Source of the DNA: an uncultured Treponema sp.
GTDB taxonomy: Bacteria > Spirochaetota > Spirochaetia > Treponematales > Treponemataceae
Length of the DNA stretch: 30,364 bases
Direction: 5' to 3'
Assembly (NCBI GenBank): GCA_937915735.1
Contig: CALGGS010000071.1
Coordinates: 1 to 30,364, forward strand
This document shows positions 8,830 to 16,308 of the stretch, piece after piece. Under the pieces are notes generated by a model. It searched no databases, had not been told where the DNA came from, and worked only from the letters and a program-made list of their open reading frames with translations. Both the position numbers and the translations under genes were made by a program. Every line of letters starts with the position of its first letter. Within the stretch, counting starts at the first letter, position 1.

Positions 8830-8998
8830 TTTATGCTCCTAATTTTTTAATCAAGGCAGATTCCGTATTTTATACAGGAAAAAGTTGCTTGATTTTTCAA
8901 AGTCTCTGTTCAAAAGAACAGTGCAATGATTCTATCAGATATAATAAAATTATTCAATATTTTATTGACTGCTGGCACAAAAAATTAAAATTCTGCGC

Positions 8999-10069
8999 TT
9001 ATTCATCAGAATCAATCTGTGTGCTCATCATCAATTCTTTTAAAAGCTTCATAGGTTCGATTTCTTTGTTAAGGATTCTGTAAAGTCCGTCACAAATCGT
9101 AAGCTTTAAGTTGTGCTCAACGGCAATCTGATGAACGAATTTACAGGCAACGGCGCCTTCTGCCAAATAGCCAAGCTCACCGATTCGGGCAATTAAGTCG
9201 TCAAGGTTTTTGAATTTTGAAAGAATGTCAGTTTTGATGATATCCTGACCAAACCGGCGGTTTCTTCCATATTTTGAGCGGCAGGTAACATCCAAATCAC
9301 CCACACCTGCAATAGAAGTGAAAGTCTCGGCGTGAGTCGCCCCCATCGCAAAGCCGATTGTCTGAATTTCGTTAAGCCCAGCCGCAAGCAACAGGCTTTC
9401 TGCGTTGTCTCCGAAAATGTCAGAGTGCTCGCTAACTGCGTCCAAAGCTCCATAAACTACGGCGATTACATTTTTTGCAGCCGCACAAATCTGAACACCG
9501 ATAACATCAAGTGAAGAATAAGCCATAAGTCCCGGAACACGGAGCAGCTCACGGAATTTAATTGAGTTTAAGGCATGCTCACTAGCCGCAATAAGTCCTG
9601 TAAGCTTTCCCATCGCAACCTCTTCTGCGTGGCTGGGACCTGAAATGTAGACGAGAGAGCCTTTATAGCAATCCGGCAAAACCTCTTCGAGAGTCTCAAG
9701 AATAAGACGAGGGCCTTTCTCGGAGGCAACGAAGCCTTTTGTAAGGACACCGATTACTGTCTCGCCGTTTTTGATAGAAGGCACATTTGCAATTTGACTG
9801 GCAGTAGAAGCGATAAAAAGAGACGGAGAAGCCAAAATAAGATATTCCTTTCCGTTTGCGACTTCTTCGATATTTATAGAGGCAGTTAAATTTTCTGAAA
9901 GCGGAAAGCCCGGTAAATACCGCTTGTTTTCGTGCTCCTTATTGATTCCGTCAACGACATCCTGCTCGCGTGCCCAAATCTGAACCTTGTGACCGCCACG
10001 GGCAATAGCCTCTGCCAAACCTGAGCCCCAAGCTCCAGCACCAATTACACCTACACTCTTTGGTTTCAT
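8999..10069 (-). CDS. gpsA: Glycerol-3-phosphate dehydrogenase [NAD(P)+]
   Basis: This 356-residue cytoplasmic enzyme reduces dihydroxyacetone phosphate to sn-glycerol 3-phosphate for phospholipid synthesis. The N-terminal dinucleotide-binding loop GVIGAGAWGSG is at residues 7-17. The central ISGPSHAEEV block, the AAKNVIAV segment with the catalytic lysine, and the C-terminal SIAGVGDLDVTC and YGRNRRFG blocks are all present. A GAGGGG ribosome site precedes the ATG. It lies 41 bases after ndk on the same strand and is probably co-transcribed with it. The last residues, MMSTQIDSDE, are a short unconserved tail. Confidence 0.95.
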   Translation of the reverse strand: MKPKSVGVIGAGAWGSGLAEAIARGGHKVQIWAREQDVVDGINKEHENKRYLPGFPLSENLTASINIEEVANGKEYLILASPSLFIASTASQIANVPSIKNGETVIGVLTKGFVASEKGPRLILETLEEVLPDCYKGSLVYISGPSHAEEVAMGKLTGLIAASEHALNSIKFRELLRVPGLMAYSSLDVIGVQICAAAKNVIAVVYGALDAVSEHSDIFGDNAESLLLAAGLNEIQTIGFAMGATHAETFTSIAGVGDLDVTCRSKYGRNRRFGQDIIKTDILSKFKNLDDLIARIGELGYLAEGAVACKFVHQIAVEHNLKLTICDGLYRILNKEIEPMKLLKELMMSTQIDSDE

Positions 10070-10110
10070 TTTTTCCCCTCAAAAAACATTGCCTGCTGAA
10101 AGCCGACAAT

Positions 10111-10560
10111 CTAATACCAGCACTCACTCTCGTCTTTCCAGTCGATGAGTTCCTCTGGTTTAAAAAATAGATTTATCTCCCGTTCTGCGCTCTCATCCGA
10201 ATCTGAAGCATGAATAATGTTGTGATTTGTGTGCGAGCAAAAATCCCCGCGAATAGTTCCCGGAAGAGCCTCGCTTGGTTTTGTCGAGCCTACCACCTTT
10301 CTGACAAGCTGAACGCAATTTTCGTCGTCAAGCTGCCAGACCATAGCGACTACAGGAGCGCTGGTAATGTAAGAAACAAGGTCATTGTAAAAGGATTTTC
10401 CCTCGTGCTCGGCATAATGCTTTTTTGCCAAGTCATTTGAAATATTCATCATTTTAAGGCCAATAAGCTTGAGACCTTTTTTTTCGAGACGGGTGATAAC
10501 CTCGCCGACAAGCCTGCGGTTCAAAACCCCTGGCTTACACATTGCAAAACATCTTGTCAT
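10111..10560 (-). CDS. ndk: Nucleoside diphosphate kinase
   Basis: This 149-residue enzyme balances NTP pools by transferring phosphate through a phosphohistidine. The catalytic histidine is in NIIHASDSDESAERE, and the Lys of the N-terminal block CKPGVLNRRLVGEV is present. The latter is a variant of the usual KPDGVQRGLVGE. The middle segment, YNDLVSYITSAPVVAMVW, is typical. ATG at 10560 is chosen; a GTG at 10578 would overlap the -10 box. No Shine-Dalgarno is visible, and TATAAT ends nine bases before the ATG, so the mRNA may be leaderless. gpsA follows 41 bases downstream. Confidence 0.94.
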   Translation of the reverse strand: MTRCFAMCKPGVLNRRLVGEVITRLEKKGLKLIGLKMMNISNDLAKKHYAEHEGKSFYNDLVSYITSAPVVAMVWQLDDENCVQLVRKVVGSTKPSEALPGTIRGDFCSHTNHNIIHASDSDESAEREINLFFKPEELIDWKDESECWY

Positions 10561-10575
10561 AGTCCGAAAATTATA
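10561..10575 (-). promoter_or_regulatory. Predicted -10 box abutting ndk start
   Basis: On the minus strand a perfect TATAAT (10570-10575) ends nine bases before the ATG. The expected transcription start is near 10563, leaving about three untranslated bases. A TTGACT lies further upstream but is 22 bases away, so the -35 is unclear. Confidence 0.5.
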
Positions 10576-10626
10576 CACTATAAACTCAAAGTTGAAAAGT
10601 CAATGAAAAGACAGATTAGCTAAATT

Positions 10627-11082
10627 CTATTTTGAAGTCAAAAAATCCAGAAGAGAACGGCAGCCAAGAGTCACATCCTTCCAGGTCTCTTCAAAATTTC
10701 CTGTGTACCAAGGGTCTGCAACATCCCTGTCTAGACCTGCATAAGCCAAAAGATAGTGAATTTTATTGTCCGTGTCCTCCCCTACCCGCCGTTTTAAATG
10801 CCTCTCATTCTCACCGTCCATAATAATGAGAAGGTCAAAGTCATTGTAATCGTCAGGAGTGACAAGGCGGGCCCTATGGTCAGTAAAAGGAACATTATTC
10901 TTCGTTAAAACCTGCCTTGTTCCGCGGTGCATTCCGTTGCCGATTTCATCATAATCTGTGGCGGCTGAGTCGATGTAAAAGTCTTTTTCAAGTCCGGCCG
11001 TCCGAACAAAGTGCTTCATAACCATTTCGGCCATTGGAGAACGGCAGATATTTCCATGACAGATAAATAGAATTTTATGCAT
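10627..11082 (-). CDS. Low-molecular-weight protein tyrosine phosphatase
   Basis: This 151-residue cytoplasmic phosphatase has the CX5R active-site loop CHGNICRS at residues 8-15, directly after the first beta strand, and the general-acid aspartate in DVADPWYTG near the C-terminus. Its size is standard for the family. ATG at 11082 is preferred because AGGA (minus strand, 11089-11092) lies six bases upstream; the longer reading frame to 11124 adds 14 residues before the expected start MHKILFIC. It follows the aldo/keto reductase by 47 bases. Targets of such enzymes are often tyrosine kinases of capsule synthesis or arsenate, but no such partner is visible here. Confidence 0.93.
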   Translation of the reverse strand: MHKILFICHGNICRSPMAEMVMKHFVRTAGLEKDFYIDSAATDYDEIGNGMHRGTRQVLTKNNVPFTDHRARLVTPDDYNDFDLLIIMDGENERHLKRRVGEDTDNKIHYLLAYAGLDRDVADPWYTGNFEETWKDVTLGCRSLLDFLTSK

Positions 11083-11129
11083 AATCAGTCCTATAGCTTG
11101 CAAAGTCATGCCCTGCAATGACATTTTCC

Positions 11130-12002
11130 CTAAAACTGAGCCTCATCCGGATTTCTGTTTGGCCTTATTTCAAGACCTGTAAGAGATGCGATTAAGTCAC
11201 AGTCAGATTTTTCAAGCTCAAAGTCAAAGATTTTGCTGTTTTCGATGATTCTTTCCTCGTGAACGCTTTTCGGAAGAGGAAGACAGCCTTCCTGCAGGCT
11301 CCAGCGGACACAAAGCTGCGCGATAGAGCGATTATATTTTTCGGAAAGTTTTTGCATCTCGCCGCTTGAAAAGATTTTTCCTGTTCCAAGAGGGCTGTAG
11401 CCTTCTACAATCATCCCAAGATTTTTACAGTAAGAAACAAGCTCACGCTGGGCTTGACCAGGACAGATTTTTATCTGATTTACCATAGGCGCAATTTTTG
11501 CTGTCTTTGAAAGAGCTTCTAAATGTCTCTCGCAGAAATTTGAAACTCCAATCGCCTTTAGTTTTCCGTCGTTGTAAGCTTCTTCCATTGCACGCCAGCT
11601 TCCGGCATTTGACTCCTGCCAGCATGAGCGGAATTTCAGGGGGTTTGGCCAGTGAATAAGATACAAATCAAGATAATCAAGGTTCAGCTTTTTCAGTGAA
11701 GAGCAGATTGCCTTTTTTGTCGCCTCGTATCCGTGGTCTTCGTTCCAGAGTTTTGTCGTAACAAAAATTTCTTCCCGCTTTACGCCAGTTTGGTTTATAA
11801 AATCATTGATTGCCCTTCCTACGCTTTCTTCGTTTTCGTAGGCAGTTGCCGTGTCAATGTGGCGGTATCCGTTTTTAAGGGCAGATATAACAGCGTTATA
11901 CGCCTCGTCTCCGTCCTTACTCTGCCAAGTACCAAAACCAACACAAGGAATTTTATTTCCGTTTGAAAGAGTTAATGTTGATGCAAGAGATAAAAAATCC
12001 AT
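11130..12002 (-). CDS. Aldo/keto reductase
   Basis: This 290-residue NADPH-dependent oxidoreductase of the TIM-barrel AKR superfamily has its catalytic tetrad in place: D50 and Y55 in HIDTATAYENE, K84 in VTTKLWNEDHG, and H117 in YLIHWPNP. The AKR signatures GVSNFCERHLEAL and LPKSVHEERIIEN (cofactor binding) are also present. It resembles the broad bacterial group that reduces methylglyoxal, 2,5-diketogluconate and other aldehydes; the substrate cannot be told. It has no Shine-Dalgarno. TGATATAAT ends six bases before the ATG, suggesting a leaderless message. It is the first gene of a minus-strand run that continues with the phosphatase. Confidence 0.93.
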   Translation of the reverse strand: MDFLSLASTLTLSNGNKIPCVGFGTWQSKDGDEAYNAVISALKNGYRHIDTATAYENEESVGRAINDFINQTGVKREEIFVTTKLWNEDHGYEATKKAICSSLKKLNLDYLDLYLIHWPNPLKFRSCWQESNAGSWRAMEEAYNDGKLKAIGVSNFCERHLEALSKTAKIAPMVNQIKICPGQAQRELVSYCKNLGMIVEGYSPLGTGKIFSSGEMQKLSEKYNRSIAQLCVRWSLQEGCLPLPKSVHEERIIENSKIFDFELEKSDCDLIASLTGLEIRPNRNPDEAQF

Positions 12003-12017
12003 ATCAAAATTATATCA
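12003..12017 (-). promoter_or_regulatory. Extended -10 promoter abutting aldo/keto reductase start
   Basis: On the minus strand TGATATAAT (12009-12017) is a perfect extended -10 element. It ends six bases before the ATG at 12002. The predicted transcription start coincides with the A of the ATG. Confidence 0.55.
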
Positions 12018-12160
12018 GATATAAAAAAAATCGGCTACTGATGTTAGCCTGAGCTAATAATAGCGTTAGACAATGCTAATTCGTATTTTTTGCACTTGTT
12101 TTTCGCTATTTTCGATGTTAAATTATATCTAAGAATATTTTATTCGAAAGGGGTACTATT

Positions 12161-12334
12161 ATGGCAATGAAAATCGATCCAAACACATGCGTAAACTGTG
12201 GAACTTGTGAACCAGACTGTCCGGTTGGAGCAATCAGCGAAAAAGACGGACACCGCGAAATCAACGCAGATGCATGCGTATCTTGCGGAACCTGCGCTTC
12301 AGAATGTCCAGCAAGTGCTATTTCAGAGGCTTAA
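12161..12334 (+). CDS. 2[4Fe-4S] ferredoxin
   Basis: This 57-residue clostridial-type ferredoxin has two CxxCxxCxxxCP clusters: CVNCGTCEPDCP at residues 10-21 and CVSCGTCASECP at 39-50. Each would bind one 4Fe-4S centre with ligand exchange between the halves. It is a small soluble electron carrier for low-potential reactions such as pyruvate:ferredoxin oxidoreductase or hydrogenase, which fits an anaerobe. GAAAGGGG at 12146-12153 is a good ribosome site seven bases before the ATG. A strong terminator follows, so it is expressed as a single-gene unit. Confidence 0.96.
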   Translation: MAMKIDPNTCVNCGTCEPDCPVGAISEKDGHREINADACVSCGTCASECPASAISEA

Positions 12335-12354
12335 TCTGAAATCATAAGACAGTC

Positions 12355-12383
12355 AAACCGCTCATTTCGGGCGGTTTTTTTTT
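12355..12383 (+). terminator. Rho-independent terminator after ferredoxin
   Basis: Stem AAACCGC at 12355-12361 pairs with GCGGTTT at 12371-12377, with extra inner pairing. The run of T at 12375-12383 follows directly. Confidence 0.88.
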
Positions 12384-12419
12384 ATTAAAAAGCAGTAAAA
12401 TAAAGGCAGGAAAAGTAAA

Positions 12420-13346
12420 ATGGTGAATTATATTTCCGTAAAATCTGAATTAGAATCAAAGGGCTCTCAAAACGAAATATTTTTCCTGTCTGATTTTTAT
12501 TTCAACGGAAAGCCCTTAGAATCAAGTGAAAGCAAAAAGCACGCAAAATGGGGTATGACACTTTTAAAAGCGGGAAGTATGCGCTTCCGCTGGAATGAAG
12601 AGAATCAAAACCGAAGGCAAACACTAAAAAAAATCCTTGAGGAAATAAAAAAGCCTGTCTGTAGCGGAAACTGCTCTAGCAGCGAAGCAAAATGCGACTG
12701 TAAGCTGAAAATTGTCCCCGTAGAGCTTATTCATTCAAAAATCGTAGTAAAAGCGGAAACTGAAGCTGACACAAAAAATCTTCAGGCTGACGGAATCCTA
12801 ACAAAAAATCCCCTTTTAGTTCCGACTGTCACGGTCGCAGACTGCGTTCCGATTTTTTTATACGACAAGGAAACAAATTCATTCGGAGCCTTTCATTCCG
12901 GCTGGAAGGGAACAGGAATTGCAGGGGAAGGCGTCAAAAAAATGGCGGAATTTTTCGGCTCAAAACCCGAAAACATCTGCGCAGCAATAGGCCCTCACAT
13001 CGCAGACTGCTGCTATTTCGTTGATGAAGAGCGAAGCGAATACTTCTCTAAGAATTTTGGTGAAGCTTGCGTTACAAAAGCAAAACATCCTCAGTCGCCC
13101 CTGGAGCAAAAATTTCCTTACAGGCTATCACTTACTCAAGCAAATCTCTTTGTGCTAAAAAAAGCAGGTATTCCAGAAGAAAACACAGTCGTCGCAAATG
13201 ACTGCACTTGCTGTACGAAATTCAATAGCGGAGAAAATATTTTCGGCTCATATCGAAGACAGGCTGCCTTTTTGCCAGGAGAAATTGACAGCGACACAAG
13301 AAGCCATTCAATGACAGTGCAAGCGGCATTCGTAGCGTATTGCTAA
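12420..13346 (+). CDS. PgeF/YfiH-like polyphenol oxidase (laccase-domain) family protein
   Basis: This 308-residue protein has the family's His/Cys zinc site in FHSGWKGTG and GPHIADCCYFVDEE, an earlier VPVELIHSKIV matching the usual Q-x-H strand, and a C-terminal NIFGSYRRQ. Members include YfiH/PgeF, which edits peptidoglycan precursors containing Ser in place of Ala, and purine nucleosidases; the exact activity here is open. It is longer than the usual 240-260 residues. Part of the extra length is a small segment with C81, C85, C92 and C94 just before the Q-x-H strand. A GCAGGA-type ribosome site lies upstream of the ATG. It is transcribed alone, convergent with the oligopeptide-binding protein. 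Confidence 0.88.
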   Translation: MVNYISVKSELESKGSQNEIFFLSDFYFNGKPLESSESKKHAKWGMTLLKAGSMRFRWNEENQNRRQTLKKILEEIKKPVCSGNCSSSEAKCDCKLKIVPVELIHSKIVVKAETEADTKNLQADGILTKNPLLVPTVTVADCVPIFLYDKETNSFGAFHSGWKGTGIAGEGVKKMAEFFGSKPENICAAIGPHIADCCYFVDEERSEYFSKNFGEACVTKAKHPQSPLEQKFPYRLSLTQANLFVLKKAGIPEENTVVANDCTCCTKFNSGENIFGSYRRQAAFLPGEIDSDTRSHSMTVQAAFVAYC

Positions 13347-13360
13347 AAGCCAGGCTTTTT
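13345..13360. terminator. Possible short bidirectional terminator
   Basis: AAAAGC at 13345-13350 pairs with GCTTTT at 13354-13359 around CAG, followed by T. It overlaps the stop codon of the PgeF-like gene and lies just before the stop of the convergent lipoprotein gene. The stem is short, so the call is tentative. Confidence 0.4.
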
Positions 13361-13361
13361 C

Positions 13362-15197
13362 CTAATTTTTAAGCCACAGATAGCTTGTTTCCGCCCCGTT
13401 CAAATTGTCGTAAGAAAAATTCGTCATATCCCAGCGATTTTGCAGGGCATAAAAGGAACGGCTTCGAATCAGATAGACAATAGGACACTCTTCAAGATAG
13501 ATTTTCTGATATTCATCCCAAAGGGGCTTAGCTTTTTCATAGTCAACAATACATTTTGCCGAATGATAAAGTTCGTCAACTCTCGCTTCCCACTCAGTTG
13601 CGGGCGTTTTCTGAAGCGGATTCCATAAATGCAAGTTTCCGTTGCTCACCCAGACATTGCTTCCCTGTGTCGGAAAAAGGGAGCCGCCGCCAAGAGCGAT
13701 GATAATGCTCTGCCAGTCGTAGCTTGTCATAAGCTCGTCAACTATTTTCTGAAAGTCGGTGGGACGGGCCGTTACGGTTATTCCTTCCTTTTTGCACTCG
13801 TCAGTGATAATCTGAACGATGTCAGAAAAAATCGCCTGTGTCGCCGTAAAGGTCAAATCAAATTCAACCCTTCGATCCTTTTCATCATACAAAAAACCGT
13901 CGCTTTTCTTTGAAAATCCCGCAGATTCAAGCAATTTTTTAGCGTGCGCGTGGCTATATCTGTACTCAAGAAGGATATTTTCGTCATAATACTTGTTCGC
14001 CTCTGGAAAAAACGAATATTTAGGACTTCCCAATCCCCTGTAAGTCTGCTGGATGATTCTCTCCCGATTTAAAAGGCAGCTCATAGCCTGCCTGAATTCT
14101 TTTTTCGTGAACCATTCATAAAACGGCTCATCCTTGTTTTTCGGATTCTGATTAAAGCTCCAGAAGGATGCATTCATCGAGCCATCAGCATTAAAGACGG
14201 TATAGTCCGCCGCCCCATTCACGACATCCTCCAGCTGCTCAGGAGCCGGCGAAAAGCTTTCCAATTTTCCCTGCCTGAACAAAAGATAGTCCGTGTTCTG
14301 GTCTCCGACAATCTGCGTGACAAGTTCAGCAGGATAATAATGGCTTTCTCCGTTTGAATCCTTTTCCCAAAAATCAGGGTTTCGTTTATAAACAAGCCGC
14401 TGGCTCGGCGTGTACTCAACCAAAAAATAGGGCCCGCAGCTGGGAATTTCGCGCGGGTCAGAAGCCACAGTAAAAAGCTTTTTTACGCCTTCCGCACCGC
14501 CCTCGTCCTTTGCCTTTTTATAAAGAAATTTCGGGCCAAAATCCATATTCGTATGAAGAATCGGCTCTGCCACAATCTGCGGAAAATGAAAGGCAAAGCT
14601 TTTTTCGTCAAGCCGCTCTATTGTAATTTTTCCTTCCGTTCCGTCATCCAGCGGCATAAAGTGAGAATTATAGGAAGAAGAGCCACATTCTTCATCACCC
14701 TGAATCTCGTCATACCAGAAAACAACATCGTCACTCGTAACCTTCACCTTCGGACGGCTTGAATCATAAAAAGACCAGTAAACATTATCCTTTATCGTAT
14801 AAATTACATCGAGTTTATTTGCCTCTTCATCAATTTTTATCTCAAAATCTGCGATTTTTCCCTTCCATTTTCGCTCCAAAATATCGTAATCAGCAAGATA
14901 CTGAGTCAAAGGAGCGATAACTCCCGCCGTAGTTCCGTCCTTTTCAGCAACGAGCATATTAAAACTTTTCGGGTCTCCCATAATAGAGTCGTTCCATGTA
15001 CCTCCGACTCGCCCGCTAGCATATTCATTTGAGATTTTTGGCTTTTTGACAGTTTTTTCGATAAGCTCACTGGCTCCGCTTGCCCTGACCGCTTCAATTT
15101 CTTCAAGGGACATTTCCGGATATTTCTGACAGGAAAACAAAGTGAAAAGCGAAAAAAGAAAACTCAAAATTATTTTTAAATTACGCAAAGCTTTCAT
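13362..15197 (-). CDS. Oligopeptide ABC transporter substrate-binding lipoprotein (SBP_bac_5)
   Basis: This 611-residue lipoprotein has a signal peptide ending LFTLFSC (Cys23). The mature protein is an OppA/DppA-type binding protein. It shows YTIKDNVYWSFYDSSRPKV with VTSDDVVFWYDEI (the typical entry strands), SCGPYFLVEYTPSQRLVYKRN with PDFWEKD, and FRQAMSCLLNRERIIQQTY. It would capture peptides outside the inner membrane for an ABC permease. No permease or ATPase gene is adjacent. The last residues, ETSYLWLKN, form a normal end. There is no Shine-Dalgarno; TGCTATACT ends six bases before the ATG, so the mRNA may be leaderless. Confidence 0.92.
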   Translation of the reverse strand: MKALRNLKIILSFLFSLFTLFSCQKYPEMSLEEIEAVRASGASELIEKTVKKPKISNEYASGRVGGTWNDSIMGDPKSFNMLVAEKDGTTAGVIAPLTQYLADYDILERKWKGKIADFEIKIDEEANKLDVIYTIKDNVYWSFYDSSRPKVKVTSDDVVFWYDEIQGDEECGSSSYNSHFMPLDDGTEGKITIERLDEKSFAFHFPQIVAEPILHTNMDFGPKFLYKKAKDEGGAEGVKKLFTVASDPREIPSCGPYFLVEYTPSQRLVYKRNPDFWEKDSNGESHYYPAELVTQIVGDQNTDYLLFRQGKLESFSPAPEQLEDVVNGAADYTVFNADGSMNASFWSFNQNPKNKDEPFYEWFTKKEFRQAMSCLLNRERIIQQTYRGLGSPKYSFFPEANKYYDENILLEYRYSHAHAKKLLESAGFSKKSDGFLYDEKDRRVEFDLTFTATQAIFSDIVQIITDECKKEGITVTARPTDFQKIVDELMTSYDWQSIIIALGGGSLFPTQGSNVWVSNGNLHLWNPLQKTPATEWEARVDELYHSAKCIVDYEKAKPLWDEYQKIYLEECPIVYLIRSRSFYALQNRWDMTNFSYDNLNGAETSYLWLKN

Positions 15198-15212
15198 ATT
15201 TCAAGTATAGCA
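15198..15212 (-). promoter_or_regulatory. Extended -10 promoter abutting the oligopeptide-binding lipoprotein start
   Basis: On the minus strand TGCTATACT (15204-15212) is an extended -10 element. It ends six bases before the ATG at 15197. The predicted transcription start is the A of the ATG. The -35 position reads TTCCTA, which is weak. Confidence 0.55.
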
Positions 15213-15260
15213 TAAAATTAAGGAATTAGGAATGAGTGTCTTAAAGAAGTGACAGACAAA

Positions 15261-15296
15261 AAAAATCCCGGACTCAGTCGCTGAATCCGGGATTTT
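15261..15296 (-). terminator. Rho-independent terminator of the L21-Prp-L27 operon
   Basis: The stem AAAATCCCGGA at 15262-15272 pairs with TCCGGGATTTT at 15286-15296, with further pairing of four bases inside. On the minus strand it ends in a long T-run, given by the A-run at 15258-15265. It lies 19 bases after the L27 stop. Confidence 0.9.
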
Positions 15297-15314
15297 CAAA
15301 ATAACGCTCAATGC

Positions 15315-15572
15315 TTAAGCCTTAACTGGCTCAACAGAAGCGTATTTGCGGTTCATTCTCTCGTGGAATTTTACTTTTCCGTCGACTGTAGCAAAAAGGC
15401 TGTCGTCTCCAGCTTTTTTTACATTGTCGCCTGGGAAAATTTTTGTTCCGCGCTGTTTGATGATGATTGAGCCGGCTGTTACGAATTCTCCGCCGTATGC
15501 TTTAACGCCCAAGTATTTCGGGTTTGACTGACGGCCGTTTTTTGCGCCGCTACCACCTTTACTTCGTCCCAT
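15315..15572 (-). CDS. rpmA: 50S ribosomal protein L27
   Basis: This 85-residue protein lies near the peptidyl-transferase centre. It begins MGRSKGGSGAKNGRQSNPKY, and the core GSIIIKQRGTKIFPG is typical. GGAGGA stands just upstream, overlapping the end of prp. There is no N-terminal extension. In the L27 frame the codons before the ATG are TTT TTA CGG AGG AAT AAA and before them an in-frame TAG, with no start codon between. Thus the protein is made in its mature-like form, although the neighbouring prp encodes the protease that removes such an extension elsewhere. A terminator follows; no obgE gene is attached. Confidence 0.97.
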   Translation of the reverse strand: MGRSKGGSGAKNGRQSNPKYLGVKAYGGEFVTAGSIIIKQRGTKIFPGDNVKKAGDDSLFATVDGKVKFHERMNRKYASVEPVKA

Positions 15573-15573
15573 T

Positions 15574-15903
15574 TTATTCCTCCGTAAAAACTACGTTTTC
15601 AGGAAATTCTTTTGTAAGAGCTTTTAGTCCAGTTCTTAAAAAATCTCCGATACATTCAATCTGAAGGTGCGTTTTGTCGCTTTCAGATTTTGCACTCGCC
15701 TCGAAAGAAAGGTTTCCTCGGCTCGGTGCACTAAATATCAATGAAACATTTTCTGTATGTGAAAGGACTTCCGCCGCAGTTCTGAGCAAAACAGTTACTG
15801 CAGAACAAACGATGTCTTCTCCCTTCTTAGAAAAATTAGCGTGACCGTTAGCTTTACATTTTATCGCGCAATTTTTGCCATAAGAAAGTGCTATGGAAAT
15901 CAT
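15574..15903 (-). CDS. prp: Ribosomal-processing cysteine protease Prp
   Basis: This 109-residue protein of the YsxB/Prp family has the two catalytic residues in place: H21 in KANGHANF and C33 in EDIVCSAVTVLL. In Firmicutes, Prp cuts an N-terminal extension from L27 during ribosome assembly. The gene lies between rplU and rpmA, the usual place, with 6 bases after the L21 stop and one base before the L27 ATG, so translation is surely coupled. The unusual point is that the L27 encoded next to it lacks the extension. Prp may have another substrate or be a relict that keeps its active site. Confidence 0.9.
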   Translation of the reverse strand: MISIALSYGKNCAIKCKANGHANFSKKGEDIVCSAVTVLLRTAAEVLSHTENVSLIFSAPSRGNLSFEASAKSESDKTHLQIECIGDFLRTGLKALTKEFPENVVFTEE

Positions 15904-15909
15904 ACCCGA

Positions 15910-16221
15910 TTAGAGAGTGATGTCCTTTACACGAATGTTTGTGTATTCCTGTCTGTGACCGATTAAACGGTGATAGTCTTTCTTGCTCTTGTATTTGAAG
16001 ACAAGAACTTTTTTGTCGCGGAAGCTGTTCTCAACAACTGCGCTGACCTTTGCGCCTTTAACGAACGGTGTGCCGACAGAAATTTTGTCGCCGTCGCTAA
16101 CCAAAAGAACTGAGTCGATGTCGATTTTTGCTCCGTCCTCAGCATCGATTTTGTCGACCTGAATGAGAGCGTCTTTCTCAGCCTTGTACTGTTTGCCTTT
16201 GTATTCAAAAAGTGCGTACAT
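15910..16221 (-). CDS. rplU: 50S ribosomal protein L21
   Basis: This 103-residue 23S rRNA-binding protein begins MYALFEYKGKQYKAEKDA and has the standard KVLVFKYKSKKDYHRLIGHR block near the end, typical of L21. AAGAGG precedes the ATG. It is the first gene of the L21-Prp-L27 operon. A possible promoter with TTGACC and an 18-base spacer to TAAATT lies about 90-110 bases upstream, next to the end of the MATE gene, but this is weak. Confidence 0.97.
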   Translation of the reverse strand: MYALFEYKGKQYKAEKDALIQVDKIDAEDGAKIDIDSVLLVSDGDKISVGTPFVKGAKVSAVVENSFRDKKVLVFKYKSKKDYHRLIGHRQEYTNIRVKDITL

Positions 16222-16308
16222 TTGAAACCTCTTAATCGCCGCAAAGTGTAACGGAACTCTAACGACTAAAAATTAAAATATAAGTGCGATAATTTATCAT
16301 ATTTTTTG

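Noticed and set aside
8889..9083. Plus-strand open frame of 64 residues
   Set aside because: It runs into the 3' end of gpsA on the other strand, has no ribosome site and shows no recognisable feature.
11083..11124. Longer start of the phosphatase
   Set aside because: The family starts immediately before the KILFICHGN strand, and AGGA is well placed for the ATG at 11082.
15573..15595. Hidden N-terminal extension of L27
   Set aside because: An in-frame TAG stands six codons upstream and no ATG, GTG or TTG lies between it and the annotated ATG.
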